Numbered from the stretch's first letter, positions 43,484-52,222 are shown. The stretch is DNA of 64,000 bases from JAAXKN01 sp050258815 (GCA_050258815.1 JBLMZM010000316.1:1-64000), one strand, 5' to 3'. Made by a program: numbers and translations. Notes: a model not told the origin generated them from the sequence alone.

Positions 43484-44854
43484 CTATAACTGTTCAAACC
43501 TTGCCGTAAAATGTCTCAGCATCGGAGCTTCATAAACAATCTTATACCCTTTCATTTTTTCTCTTCTGTTAAAGACATCAATTACAACTTCGGCAACGTA
43601 ATCAATGTGGCTCTGTGTATAAACTCTCCTTGGAATTGCTAGTCTTACAAGTTCCATCGGAGGAGCTATAAGCTGCCCATCCTGGCCATACTTGCCGAAC
43701 ATTACACTGCCGATCTCAACCGATCTGATGCCGCCTTCAATGTATAATTCTGCTGCTATAGACTGTCCCGGGAACTGTTCCTGCGGTATATTGGGAAGAA
43801 ATCTCTTTGCATCCAGGTATATTGCATGGCCTCCTGGCGGCTCAATCATTGGCACTCCTGCTGCAAGCAGTTTTTCACCCAGGTACTCTACGCTCCTTAT
43901 CCTGTACTGCAGGTAGCTTTCCTCAAGCACCTCCTCAAGTCCCTGAGCCACGGCTTCCAGATCCCTGCCGGCAAGACCACCATAGGTAGGAAAGCCCTCG
44001 GTAACGATAAGCAGATTCCTGCAGAGCATGGCAAGGTTATCATCATTCAGGGCAAGAAAGCCGCCTATATTTACCAGAGCATCTTTCTTGGCACTCATGG
44101 TGCAACCATCGGCATATGAAAACATCTCCTGCGCAATCTCAAGAACAGATTTATCCTTATAGCCCGGCTCCCTTTTCTTTATAAAATAAGCATTTTCTGC
44201 AAAACGGCATGCATCCAGAAACAGCGGAATACCATATTTTTTGCAGACCTCTTTGGTCTCCCTGATATTCTGCATAGAAACAGGCTGGCCCCCACCGGAA
44301 TTATTTGTTACCGTTATCAGGCAAAGCGGAATATTTTCTTTTCCCTTTTCCAGAATAAATGACTCCAGGGCCTTAATGTCCATATTCCCCTTAAAATCGG
44401 CGCGTACTTCGGGATGCTTGCCAACCTCATTCAGGAGATCAAATGCTTCTGCCTTAGAGAATTCTATGTTTGCACGCGTTGTATCGAAGTGTGTGTTATT
44501 CGGGAAATATTTACCCGGTCCGCCCGTTATCGAAAATAATATTTTTTCAGCGGCTCTTCCCTGATGAGTAGGAATTATAAACTTCATCCCTGTAATCTTT
44601 TTTACCATGGCTTCGAACCGGTAAAAGCTCTTTGAACCGGCGTATGACTCGTCCCCATCCATAATACCTGCCCACTGTTTTGCACTCATGGCCGAAGTAC
44701 CGCTGTCGGTAAGAAGATCAATAATTACGTCTTCAGCACGGATCATAAATGTATTATAACCGGCTTCCCTGATGATTCTTTCTCTTTCTTCCCTTGTAGT
44801 AAACCTTATGGGCTCTACTGACTTAATTTTAAAAGGTTCAATGATAGTTTTCAT
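43484..44854 (-). CDS. tnaA: Tryptophanase (beta-eliminating PLP lyase)
   Basis: This 456-residue PLP enzyme splits tryptophan to indole, pyruvate and ammonia. It is clearly of the tryptophanase/tyrosine phenol-lyase family: EPFKIKSVEPIRFTTREER, FIDLLTDSG-like IIDLLTDSGTSAM, PTHQGRAAEKIL, NNSGGGQPVSM, the PLP lysine in GCTMSAKKDALVNIGG and RLAIPRRVYTQSH. At the positions that separate the two, it reads HFDTTRA (Asp as in tryptophanase, Thr in tyrosine phenol-lyase) and GIRSVEIGS (Ile, where the lyase has Arg), so tryptophanase is favoured. It leads a tight minus-strand operon. I see no clear TnaC-type leader peptide. A small XRE regulator gene is divergent. Confidence 0.88.
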   Translation of the reverse strand: MKTIIEPFKIKSVEPIRFTTREERERIIREAGYNTFMIRAEDVIIDLLTDSGTSAMSAKQWAGIMDGDESYAGSKSFYRFEAMVKKITGMKFIIPTHQGRAAEKILFSITGGPGKYFPNNTHFDTTRANIEFSKAEAFDLLNEVGKHPEVRADFKGNMDIKALESFILEKGKENIPLCLITVTNNSGGGQPVSMQNIRETKEVCKKYGIPLFLDACRFAENAYFIKKREPGYKDKSVLEIAQEMFSYADGCTMSAKKDALVNIGGFLALNDDNLAMLCRNLLIVTEGFPTYGGLAGRDLEAVAQGLEEVLEESYLQYRIRSVEYLGEKLLAAGVPMIEPPGGHAIYLDAKRFLPNIPQEQFPGQSIAAELYIEGGIRSVEIGSVMFGKYGQDGQLIAPPMELVRLAIPRRVYTQSHIDYVAEVVIDVFNRREKMKGYKIVYEAPMLRHFTARFEQL

Positions 44855-45126
44855 AAAATTCCCATGTGTTAAAAAACGCTTTTTTTACACTCTAACTTAG
44901 CTCTTTACGTCAAATTAGGCAAGCAAACAATTTTCAGCAGTGCCCAGGTCCGTTACGTTGCTTATTTACGTGCGGCCAGGGGGCGGCATGTTCACTGAGT
45001 TTAGTTTCCTTTAAGAGTTTTTCCATTAATTGAAAAATTTTCCCGGAATATTCCTCCCGATGTAGATAATACTTGACATTTTGTTAAGTATTATCTACAT
45101 TTTTATTGACTATTAACATTTTATAT
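44855..45126. promoter_or_regulatory. Divergent control region between tnaA and the XRE regulator
   Basis: This 272-base spacer separates the divergently transcribed tnaA operon and XRE gene. It holds the 15-bp inverted repeat at 45060-45100 and should contain promoters for both. TTGACA and TTGACT hexamers occur at 45073-45078 and 45105-45110, but no well-spaced -10 partner can be fixed with confidence. Confidence 0.5.
45060..45100. promoter_or_regulatory. Perfect 15-bp inverted repeat, probable operator
   Basis: ATGTAGATAATACTT (45060-45074) and AAGTATTATCTACAT (45086-45100) are exact reverse complements separated by GACATTTTGTT. The repeat lies 26 bases before the ATG of the XRE regulator. 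It has no downstream T-run and does not follow a gene end in a terminator-like way. A TTGACA hexamer overlaps its centre. Autoregulation by the small HTH protein is the natural reading. Confidence 0.65.
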
Positions 45127-45333
45127 ATGCTTCATAACAGGCTGAAAAAATTCAGATTTGAGAAGGATCAGATCACACAGGACGAACTTGCCGGCAGGGT
45201 GGGGGTTTCCAGGCATACCATTCTGGCAATCGAAAACGGGAAGTTTAATCCTTCTGTACTCCTGGCACTTAAGATTGCCGCATTTTTTAACTGCAGGGTT
45301 GAAGACATTTTTTTCATAGAGGAGGATAAATAA
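45127..45333 (+). CDS. Small XRE-family helix-turn-helix regulator
   Basis: A 68-residue single-domain HTH_3 protein: MLHNRLKKFRFEKDQITQ, DELAGRVGVSRHTILAIENG (the helix-turn-helix) and NPSVLLALKIAAFFNCRVEDIF. Regulators this short usually act as dimers on palindromic operators and often sit next to a small membrane protein, as here. The frame extends to 45106, but the ATG at 45127 gives the standard family start. No Shine-Dalgarno is visible, so translation may be leaderless or weak. It is followed after 1 base by the membrane protein gene. The inverted repeat upstream is the probable target. Confidence 0.88.
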   Translation: MLHNRLKKFRFEKDQITQDELAGRVGVSRHTILAIENGKFNPSVLLALKIAAFFNCRVEDIFFIEEDK

Positions 45334-45334
45334 A

Positions 45335-45676
45335 ATGATATTCCGCTATCTATATGAGGCTTTAGTCGGAGCTTTGTGCCTTGTTCTGGTACTCTTTCTG
45401 GGAGCCAAGGGCCTGGCAGCTCTGGCTTTGCTTGCCCCAAGACCCATATTTATGAGGCTCATAAAACCGGGACTGGATGAGCGGGAGCTCTCGCTTTTTT
45501 ACAAAACCGGTAACTTCACTCTCGGAGCAATGGTACTGGTTATTGTTGTCATTAATCAGCTTTCCGGCATCACTGTTAACGGTCATCAGATTGGCACTAA
45601 CTGGGGCGGACTGATTGTCGCCGCCTTCGTTTTTATACACGGCATTGCGGGCCTGATCATCTATAAAATGGGCTGA
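45335..45676 (+). CDS. Small membrane protein paired with the XRE regulator
   Basis: This 113-residue protein has three hydrophobic helices (about residues 10-34, 62-79 and 88-110) and a short charged loop RLIKPGLDERELSLFYKTGN between the first two. It resembles the small multi-helix partners (such as DUF2178-type) commonly found after short XRE regulators, but I cannot name the family with certainty. AGAGGA precedes the ATG, inside the end of the XRE gene, so the two are coupled. The general arrangement suggests the membrane protein senses a signal or controls the regulator; this is inference. Confidence 0.7.
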   Translation: MIFRYLYEALVGALCLVLVLFLGAKGLAALALLAPRPIFMRLIKPGLDERELSLFYKTGNFTLGAMVLVIVVINQLSGITVNGHQIGTNWGGLIVAAFVFIHGIAGLIIYKMG

Positions 45677-45822
45677 TTCTTTACCAGAAAATGTCTGCGT
45701 ATAAAATTTTTATATTAATAAAAAGGACATTTACTTTTAAAAATAATTCACTAAATTAAGCAGTGTAATTATGCTGCTCTAATTCTTCATGTATCCAAAA
45801 ATTTTAATTAGGAGAGGTTAAC

Positions 45823-46650
45823 ATGGAAGAGATTCACAATCAGGAAGTAGTATCTACTGACAAACCTGCTCAACCAGCCGAAGAAGAACTTAGTCATTCC
45901 GACAAAATAATTGGCATTTTCACTAGTCCTGCCGCCACATACGATAAAATGTCTAAATTTCCTCCGCGGAAAATTGACTGGCTCCTGCCGGTATGCCTGA
46001 CAATCGTTTTTGCAATACTTTCGCAAATCGCTATGATGAGCAATGCTCAGATTAAAGATGAAATCCGTCAGAAACAGATCGCACAGATGGAAAAATCTTT
46101 AAACAGCGCCGTGGAAAAAGGACAGATGTCAAGAGAGATGGCAGATGAAAGACTGGAAAAAACCCAGGAAAATATAGACGCTATGGGTAATGCTGGCATC
46201 ATATTTCAGATTATTGGGACTATCTTTGTAGTGCTTATCAGCTTTTTTGTAGTAACGGGGGTTTATTTCCTGTTTGCAAAATTTGTCCTCAAGGGTGACG
46301 GGACCTATAATTCCGCAATGTCGGCCAACGGTATGTCATATTATATTGCCATCGTAGGAATTTTACTGATGACAATTGCCTCTTTGGCTATGTCCAAATT
46401 CCTGACCAGTACCAGTGTGGCTGCCTTTATGGGAATGGACAAGTCTTCCTTTACCGGAATGCTGGCATCCAAACTTGATGTCATATCAATCTGGGCTCTT
46501 GCCGTTACAAGTATCGGTTTTGCAAAGATGTTCCAGGCAAAGTCAGCAGTCAGGTACTATGTAATGATCTTCGGCATCTGGATTGTATGGAGCTTAATTA
46601 CTTTCGGTATAGCAAAGGCTGTTCCCGCGCTGAGCTTTTTATCAATGTAA
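45823..46650 (+). CDS. Yip1-family membrane protein
   Basis: A 275-residue protein. A soluble N-terminus (MEEIHNQEVVSTDKPAQ) leads to the Yip1-type opening DKIIGIFTSPAATYDKMSKFPPRKIDWLLPV (read in segments), with helix 1 at about residues 50-68. Next comes a cytoplasmic charged helix (QMEKSLNSAVEKGQMSREMADERLEKTQE), then four more hydrophobic helices with GDGTYNSAMSANGMSYY between. Bacterial Yip1-domain proteins have no settled function. GGAGAGG precedes the ATG. It stands alone and ends at the terminator at 46660-46690. Confidence 0.78.
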   Translation: MEEIHNQEVVSTDKPAQPAEEELSHSDKIIGIFTSPAATYDKMSKFPPRKIDWLLPVCLTIVFAILSQIAMMSNAQIKDEIRQKQIAQMEKSLNSAVEKGQMSREMADERLEKTQENIDAMGNAGIIFQIIGTIFVVLISFFVVTGVYFLFAKFVLKGDGTYNSAMSANGMSYYIAIVGILLMTIASLAMSKFLTSTSVAAFMGMDKSSFTGMLASKLDVISIWALAVTSIGFAKMFQAKSAVRYYVMIFGIWIVWSLITFGIAKAVPALSFLSM

Positions 46651-46659
46651 CTTCTGATG

Positions 46660-46690
46660 AAGGGGGCCTGTTAGAGACCCCTTTTTTTTA
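46660..46690 (+). terminator. Terminator after the Yip1 gene
   Basis: AAGGGG (46660-46665) pairs with CCCCTT (46678-46683) across a 12-base loop and is followed by a T-run. It lies between convergent genes; the T-run favours the plus strand. Confidence 0.75.
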
Positions 46691-46692
46691 TC

Positions 46693-49158
46693 CTATATAA
46701 TACTCTGCGGATCTATATCGAAAAATAGCCTTATGTTCCTGTAGCGTGAATTCTTATTAAAGCTAATGAAGGAATTAAGCACGCAGTTTCTCAGCAGGGC
46801 TCCCCCCGGATCAACTTTTCTGTCACTTTTGATAAGAATGTGAAAACGGTAATTCTTCTTGATTTTCGCAATAATTGCCTCTGAGGGCGGAGTGATCTTT
46901 AACCCCCTCTGATGTTTTATGAGGCAGCTGTAAAACTCATCTATTGCTCCTCTGGCATCCGTTTCATTTTCATCACGGGCTTCAATAAGGCACAGGCGGC
47001 TAAAGGGAGGATAGCCCATCCTTTCACGTATTACTATCTCATGCTCATAAAAAGTCTGGTAGTCGTTTGCAACTACTTTCTGAAGAACAAAATGCTTGTC
47101 GTTTTGCGTCTGAATGATTACCTCACCCTCGGCCTTGCTCCTGCCTGCACGCCCTGAAACCTGTGTTAAAAGCTGAAATGTCCTTTCATCTGCCCGGAAA
47201 TCAGGCAGCCAGAGGCTTGTTTCGGCGGCAATAACTCCAACTAGTGTAACATTTGAAAAATCGAGACCTTTAGACACCATCTGCGTACCAACAAGTATAT
47301 CGATCTCTCCTTTTCTGAAATTATTCAGAATAAAACCAAGCGCCCCTTTCCGGCTTATGGAATCGGAATCTATTCTCTCAATCCTTGCATCAGGAAAGTA
47401 GTAGGACAGCTCATCCTCAACCCGCTGGGTACCGGTACCAAAATATTTTATCTTTAATGAGCCGCAGTTAGTGCATGCATTCGGTACCGGTTTAACGTAT
47501 CCGCAGTAATGGCATTGCAGCGTATTTTTATTTATGTGAAACACCAGGGGTACAGAACAATCCTTGCACGTTTCCACCTCCCCGCAGTCCTCACAATAAA
47601 CCTGAGTCGCAAAACCCCTGCGGTTCTGAAGTATTATGACGCCTTCCTTTTTATTTAACCTCAAGCCAACTTCATCCAGCAGTGTTTTTGAGAAAACACT
47701 TTCCATTCTTTTCTTCTTCTTTTCAAGGGCCACATTTACCAGCCTTATTTCAGGCAGTCTGGCATCATCTACTCTTTCCTTTAACTCCAGGAGTTTATAT
47801 TTGCCTGTTTTAGCATTGTACATGCTTTCTACAGATGGAGTAGCCGAACCCAATACAACAGGACAGTTCGCGATCTTGGCCCTTACTATTGCAGCGTCAC
47901 GCGCCTGGTACTTGGGAACCTGTTCATAATTTTTGTAGCTGCCGTCGTGCTCTTCATCCACTACTATCAGTCCGATGTTTTCCAGTGGAGCAAAGAGAGC
48001 CGAACGGGCCCCTACAACAACGTTGTACCTTCCGGCAATAATGCCTCTCCATGTATCATACCTTTCTCCCATCGACATGCGGCTATGGACAACAGCCACG
48101 CCATCACCAAAATTATTGAACAGGCGTGAAGTTATCTGCGGAGTAAGTGAGATCTCGGGGACAAGAATAAGCACGTTTTTACCGATGCTGTGCGCTGCCT
48201 TCGCCATCTCAATGTAAACCTGGGTCTTACCGCTGCCCGTTACACCATGCAAAAGAAAAGACTGAAAAGTCTTCTCCAGAATTTTCTCAGCTACTTCCTG
48301 CTTTACCCTGCACTGTGATTCGGTTAAAACGAGATCCTGGTGCTGTTCATTATATAATTCATTATAATTGCGGGCTACTTCCTGGTCATAGATTTCAACT
48401 AGACCTTTTTCAACGAGGGAATCGGCAGAGGATTTGGATGTATTTGTCTTCTTCAGTAATTCACTTAATGCGAGCGCCTGCCCCTTGCCTGCAATCAGCT
48501 CCATTAAAATCAAAAGCTGTTTGGGGGATTTTTTCTCAAGCTCCGGGAAAACCTCATAGACCTCATCAGTTGAACTGGCCAGTTTGATAAATTTAACCGT
48601 CTTTACGCTGACCTTTGCTTTTTCCAGTTCGTCCAGAATAGTAACGGCACCAAGCTTCTCAAGTGCCCTCAGTATTGAATAGATGCTCTTCTTCTTAATT
48701 TCCTTCTGCAGATAACTGAGGTTGACAACCTCCTGTTCAGACAGAATTTTAAGAATTCCGGATCGTGGTGACTTTGAATCGGTTTCCTCTGAAAGCATTC
48801 TGGCACACATATGCCTGTCACTTACAACTTTCTTCTTCGATTCAACCTCGAGGCCATAAGGGACGGAGTTGCGCAGTGCCTCACCTAGTGAACTAAGATA
48901 ATAGTCGGAAATCCATTCATAAAACCTCAGGGATTCAGGGCTGAAAATTGCACACGCATCCAGTATATCCTGAACGGCCTTTATTTTTCCTGTTACTGTG
49001 GTAGTTTCTGTGATATTAATAATAAAACCGGTCAGTATCCGTTTTCCAAACGGTACCACTGCCCTCACTCCCACTTTTGCCATGGAAGTAAGGTCAGGCG
49101 GAACTGAATAGGTAAATACATTTCTGAAAGGAAGTGGAAAAACAATTTCGGCGAACAT
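46693..49158 (-). CDS. priA: Primosomal replication restart helicase PriA
   Basis: An 821-residue superfamily 2 helicase that reloads the replisome at stalled forks. The N-terminal DNA-binding part starts MFAEIVFPLPFRNVFTYSVP. The helicase has Walker A LLHGVTGSGKTQVYIEMA, PEISLTPQ, VGARSALFAPL, VVDEEHDGSYKN (DEEH) and VLGSATPSVES. Four CXXC pairs that hold two zincs follow: CEDCGEVETCKDC, CHYCG and CTNCG. Then come GTQRVEDEL, GTQMVSKGLDF and QVSGRAGR. The frame opens 19 codons earlier (49215), but the canonical PriA N-terminus begins at the ATG at 49158. Length is near normal. Confidence 0.96.
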   Translation of the reverse strand: MFAEIVFPLPFRNVFTYSVPPDLTSMAKVGVRAVVPFGKRILTGFIINITETTTVTGKIKAVQDILDACAIFSPESLRFYEWISDYYLSSLGEALRNSVPYGLEVESKKKVVSDRHMCARMLSEETDSKSPRSGILKILSEQEVVNLSYLQKEIKKKSIYSILRALEKLGAVTILDELEKAKVSVKTVKFIKLASSTDEVYEVFPELEKKSPKQLLILMELIAGKGQALALSELLKKTNTSKSSADSLVEKGLVEIYDQEVARNYNELYNEQHQDLVLTESQCRVKQEVAEKILEKTFQSFLLHGVTGSGKTQVYIEMAKAAHSIGKNVLILVPEISLTPQITSRLFNNFGDGVAVVHSRMSMGERYDTWRGIIAGRYNVVVGARSALFAPLENIGLIVVDEEHDGSYKNYEQVPKYQARDAAIVRAKIANCPVVLGSATPSVESMYNAKTGKYKLLELKERVDDARLPEIRLVNVALEKKKKRMESVFSKTLLDEVGLRLNKKEGVIILQNRRGFATQVYCEDCGEVETCKDCSVPLVFHINKNTLQCHYCGYVKPVPNACTNCGSLKIKYFGTGTQRVEDELSYYFPDARIERIDSDSISRKGALGFILNNFRKGEIDILVGTQMVSKGLDFSNVTLVGVIAAETSLWLPDFRADERTFQLLTQVSGRAGRSKAEGEVIIQTQNDKHFVLQKVVANDYQTFYEHEIVIRERMGYPPFSRLCLIEARDENETDARGAIDEFYSCLIKHQRGLKITPPSEAIIAKIKKNYRFHILIKSDRKVDPGGALLRNCVLNSFISFNKNSRYRNIRLFFDIDPQSII

Positions 49159-49302
49159 GTTATTATCCCGGGATCCGGAGCTCAGCTCTGAACTGTGATG
49201 AAAGAACGCGTGCATTTTTTGTTTTGCGTTCTTTCATCATTGGCTAATAGCAGAATTCCGTATCAAGTATTTTATTATTAAATCTTTAGAGTAATTAGCT
49301 TT

Positions 49303-49845
49303 TTAAGGTTTATAAAGCGGGGCTAGCTCTTTCAATGGTGTACCTTCAGCCGGCTCAATGGAAATCTCAAACTTAAGGGTATTAACATCATTTCCCCAGA
49401 GAATTCTTTTATAGTTAGCCGATTTAATGATTTCTCCGTTAGTAGTCAATACACTGTCATCCAGGGCCAGTGTCAGGAAATAAAAACCATCTTCAAAGGA
49501 AAGGGCCTTTTCCACGTCACTAAGCTTATTAAATTTGTAAGTAACCTTCCCGTTAAGTTTATTGTCTTCCAGATAAAGTTCACGGGCAATCACGTTTTTA
49601 CCCTCTTTTTTCCTGTCCGAAATGAACTGGCTGCTTTTTAGCATGTAGTCAAAAAGATTATTCTTATCCTCTTCAAACTGCTGGTCATTAGTTGCGTCGG
49701 ACCTGATATCGGTATACCAGACGGTTGCGGTTCCCTTCCCCATTTTATCGGGCTTGATTTCGTAGACAATCTTATGCCCAACGAGGCATCCGTTCAGCGC
49801 TACCGATAAAAAAAGAAACCCAGCTAAAACTATTCTATTTCCCAT
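49303..49845 (-). CDS. Lipoprotein of unknown function
   Basis: This 180-residue protein has a lipoprotein signal (RIVLAGFLFLSVALNGC, lipobox ALNGC). The rest is a mixed alpha/beta soluble domain: HKIVYEIKPDKMGKGTATVW, FEEDKNNLFDYMLKSSQF, YLEDNKLNGKVTYKFNKL and NYKRILWGNDVNTLKFEI. I do not recognise the family. The gene lies between priA and the LD-carboxypeptidase gene on the same strand. The location suggests an envelope role but gives no specific partner. The unusual conserved-looking segment is KPDKMGKGTATVWYTDIRSD. Confidence 0.65.
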   Translation of the reverse strand: MGNRIVLAGFLFLSVALNGCLVGHKIVYEIKPDKMGKGTATVWYTDIRSDATNDQQFEEDKNNLFDYMLKSSQFISDRKKEGKNVIARELYLEDNKLNGKVTYKFNKLSDVEKALSFEDGFYFLTLALDDSVLTTNGEIIKSANYKRILWGNDVNTLKFEISIEPAEGTPLKELAPLYKP

Positions 49846-49884
49846 GACAACCCTCTCTATAATTAATTTCTTCCTGGCATCTAT

Positions 49885-50940
49885 TTAAATTACGGCCGGC
49901 TCAAGCAGAGTAAGCGTCTGATTATCAACGTCCAGTTCAGTCATAACTCCAAAAGGAAGAGTAAATTTATTTGTAATATGGCCAAATGACAAACCGTATA
50001 TAACCGGAATATTAAGGCTAAAAAGCCTGTCCATAAGGACTTCCATCAGAGTAAATGACTTCGGAAATGAAGGATCAGCCTCTTTGGACTCACACTTTTC
50101 AAAAACCCCCAGGGCTATTCCCGCTGCCTTTTCAAATTTTCCGGCCTCAATCATCTGTGTAAGCATCCTGTCAATCCTGTATGGCTCTTCCCCAACCTCC
50201 TCCAGAAACACGATCTTACCGTCAGTATTGATATCATACTGGGTTCCGATCATTGAAACCACAATTGAGAGGTTTCCGCCAACCAGACGGCCAGCAGCCT
50301 TTCCTCCCCTTATAGGCACAACCTTCCTGCTGTTATCATCAGGCTTTTCATCCCTTGCATTCCAGAATCTCAGGCTGCCCAAAGGATCCATAAGTGTGTT
50401 CTTAAAGTAAGATAAAGAAAATTCATTAAAAGTCGAAATACCTACGGGTCCATGAAAGGTAACCAAGCCGGTTTTTGCGGTGATGGCATACAGTAAAGAG
50501 GTAATGTCGCTGTAGCCGATGAGTACTTTGGGATTATTGCGGATCATTTCATAATCCAGCATAGGTAGTATCCTTGCGCATCCATAACCGCCCCTTGCAC
50601 AAACAATACCCTTGATATCTTTTCTGGAAAACATAAGGTTTATATCTTTTGCTCTCTGCTCATCCTTTCCGCCCAGATATCCGAATCTGGCTAAAATATT
50701 GTCAGTATAAAATACCTTAAACCCAAGCGCTTCAAGATTCTTTATAGAGTCCTTCAATTCATCTTCATTAATAAAGCTGCCTGGAGCAATCAGGCCAACT
50801 GTATCCCCCTGCTTCAGCCTTGGAGGTTTTATCAGCTGAATTTCACCAGGTTTTCCGGAATTCCCGGCAAACAAATCCATTGGAAGGAACGGTATTGCTG
50901 AAACTGCTGATACCGTTCTCAAAAATTTTCTTCTTTGCAT
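49885..50940 (-). CDS. LD-carboxypeptidase (peptidase family S66)
   Basis: This 351-residue S66 serine peptidase trims the terminal D-Ala from murein tetrapeptides during peptidoglycan recycling (LdcA type). The probable nucleophile serine is in VLIGYSDITSLLY, with CARGGYGCARILPMLDY before it. The glutamate is in FLEEVGEEPYRIDRML and the histidine is in GLSFGHITNKFTLPFG. The N-terminus MQRRKFLRTVSAVSAIPFLP has a twin-arginine-like RRKFLRT and a hydrophobic run, so unlike E. coli LdcA it may be exported by Tat. It sits 19 bases after lysA, whose product makes lysine from the same diaminopimelate pool. Confidence 0.88.
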   Translation of the reverse strand: MQRRKFLRTVSAVSAIPFLPMDLFAGNSGKPGEIQLIKPPRLKQGDTVGLIAPGSFINEDELKDSIKNLEALGFKVFYTDNILARFGYLGGKDEQRAKDINLMFSRKDIKGIVCARGGYGCARILPMLDYEMIRNNPKVLIGYSDITSLLYAITAKTGLVTFHGPVGISTFNEFSLSYFKNTLMDPLGSLRFWNARDEKPDDNSRKVVPIRGGKAAGRLVGGNLSIVVSMIGTQYDINTDGKIVFLEEVGEEPYRIDRMLTQMIEAGKFEKAAGIALGVFEKCESKEADPSFPKSFTLMEVLMDRLFSLNIPVIYGLSFGHITNKFTLPFGVMTELDVDNQTLTLLEPAVI

Positions 50941-50959
50941 AGTTTTCAGAGCTCCGTTA

Positions 50960-52222
50960 TTACTTTATCAGTTCCTCATCCCACAGGAGATGCTCGTATG
51001 ATTCGCGGCTGCGCGTAACGTGGAATTTATCGCCGTCCACCAGTATTTCAGGCGGACGCCTTCTGCCGTTGTAGTTTGAGGACATTACCATGCCATAGGC
51101 GCCGGTAGTCATAACTGCCAGTTTTTCACCCTGCTGGCATTCTTCCAGTGCGCGGTTTTTAGCCAGAAAATCCCCGCTTTCGCACACAGGTCCTACAATG
51201 TCAACCGTTACATCCTTCCGTGAATGCAGTCTGACTGGCTGCACGTGATGATATGCGCTGTAAAGACTCGGTCTGATCAGCTCAGTCATCGCTGCATCAA
51301 CTATGATAAAGTTCTTGTCTCTGTTCTTTTTTGTATATAATACCTCGGTCACCAGAATTCCGCCATTTGCAGTAAAATATCTGCCTGGTTCAAACATTAT
51401 CTCGCAATCCAGAGATTTAAGCGTATCCTTGACGGCCGCGGCCAGTTCCTCAGGTGAGAATACAGTTTCATTTTTATAACGGACACCCATGCCGCCGCCC
51501 ACATCAAAATGAGCCAGAGGCACACCCTTTGCCTTTATTCTCTTAAAGAGTTCTGCCATTTTCGCGATAGCTTCGGCATATGGAGCAATTGAAGTAATCT
51601 GGGAACCGATATGCATATCGATACCGGTCAGGAGCACATTCTCCAGCTTTGCCCCTTCAGTGTATATTTCCTCTGCCTGGGAGGCTTCTATACCGAATTT
51701 ATTCTCGGCAAGTCCGGTAGAAATATAGGGATGGGTCTTAGGATCCACGTCAGGATTGATCCTGAGCGCTACAGGTGCAATTGCATTTACCTGTCCTGCC
51801 ACTTTATTTATAAGGAGCAGCTCTTCAAAAGATTCTGCTTTAATTAGCTTAATGTTATATTCCAGGGCCAGCTTTATTTCACTTGCCGTTTTTCCTACAC
51901 CCGAAAGGATGATCCTCGAAGGGTCCAGTCCTATTTTTTTAGCCCTGTATAATTCGCCCGCAGAATTCACGTCAATTCCGCTGCCAAGATCCGCAAAGGT
52001 CTTCATTACATTCAGATTGAAATTTGATTTGGCCGCATAAAATATCGCATGCTTAACATCCCTGAAAGCCTCATCAAAGGCCTTGTACTGTTCCGTAAAA
52101 TGATTCTTGCTGTAAATGTAAGCCGGAGTACCGACTTCCTCTATAATCTCTTCAACTGCCTTGTGCTCGCAGTATAGCTTATCATTCAGATAATGAAAAG
52201 GTCCCGTTTCAAATAATTCCAT
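50960..52222 (-). CDS. lysA: Diaminopimelate decarboxylase
   Basis: This 420-residue fold-type III PLP enzyme decarboxylates meso-diaminopimelate to lysine. The PLP lysine is in FYAAKSNFNLNVM (Lys near 64). Other signatures are SAGELYRAKKIG, LALRINPDVDPKTHPYISTG-like (RINPDVDPKTHPYISTGL), KFGIE, HIGSQIT, HFDVGGGMGVRY, FEPGRYFTANGG, VCESGDFLA and MTTGAYGMVMSSNYNGRRRP. Length is normal. It opens a minus-strand pair with the LD-carboxypeptidase. Divergent leuS lies about 180 bases away across an A/T-rich spacer. Confidence 0.96.
   Translation of the reverse strand: MELFETGPFHYLNDKLYCEHKAVEEIIEEVGTPAYIYSKNHFTEQYKAFDEAFRDVKHAIFYAAKSNFNLNVMKTFADLGSGIDVNSAGELYRAKKIGLDPSRIILSGVGKTASEIKLALEYNIKLIKAESFEELLLINKVAGQVNAIAPVALRINPDVDPKTHPYISTGLAENKFGIEASQAEEIYTEGAKLENVLLTGIDMHIGSQITSIAPYAEAIAKMAELFKRIKAKGVPLAHFDVGGGMGVRYKNETVFSPEELAAAVKDTLKSLDCEIMFEPGRYFTANGGILVTEVLYTKKNRDKNFIIVDAAMTELIRPSLYSAYHHVQPVRLHSRKDVTVDIVGPVCESGDFLAKNRALEECQQGEKLAVMTTGAYGMVMSSNYNGRRRPPEILVDGDKFHVTRSRESYEHLLWDEELIK

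Noticed and set aside
42925..43509. 194-codon plus-strand frame opposite the DUF4905-like gene
   Set aside because: It is antisense to a gene inside a tight operon and has no upstream signal; it remains a possible alternative only if the DUF4905 assignment fails.
43484..44854. Tyrosine phenol-lyase as an alternative to tryptophanase
   Set aside because: At two specificity positions the residues (Asp in HFDTT, Ile in VEIGS) match tryptophanase and not tyrosine phenol-lyase; not fully excluded without assay.
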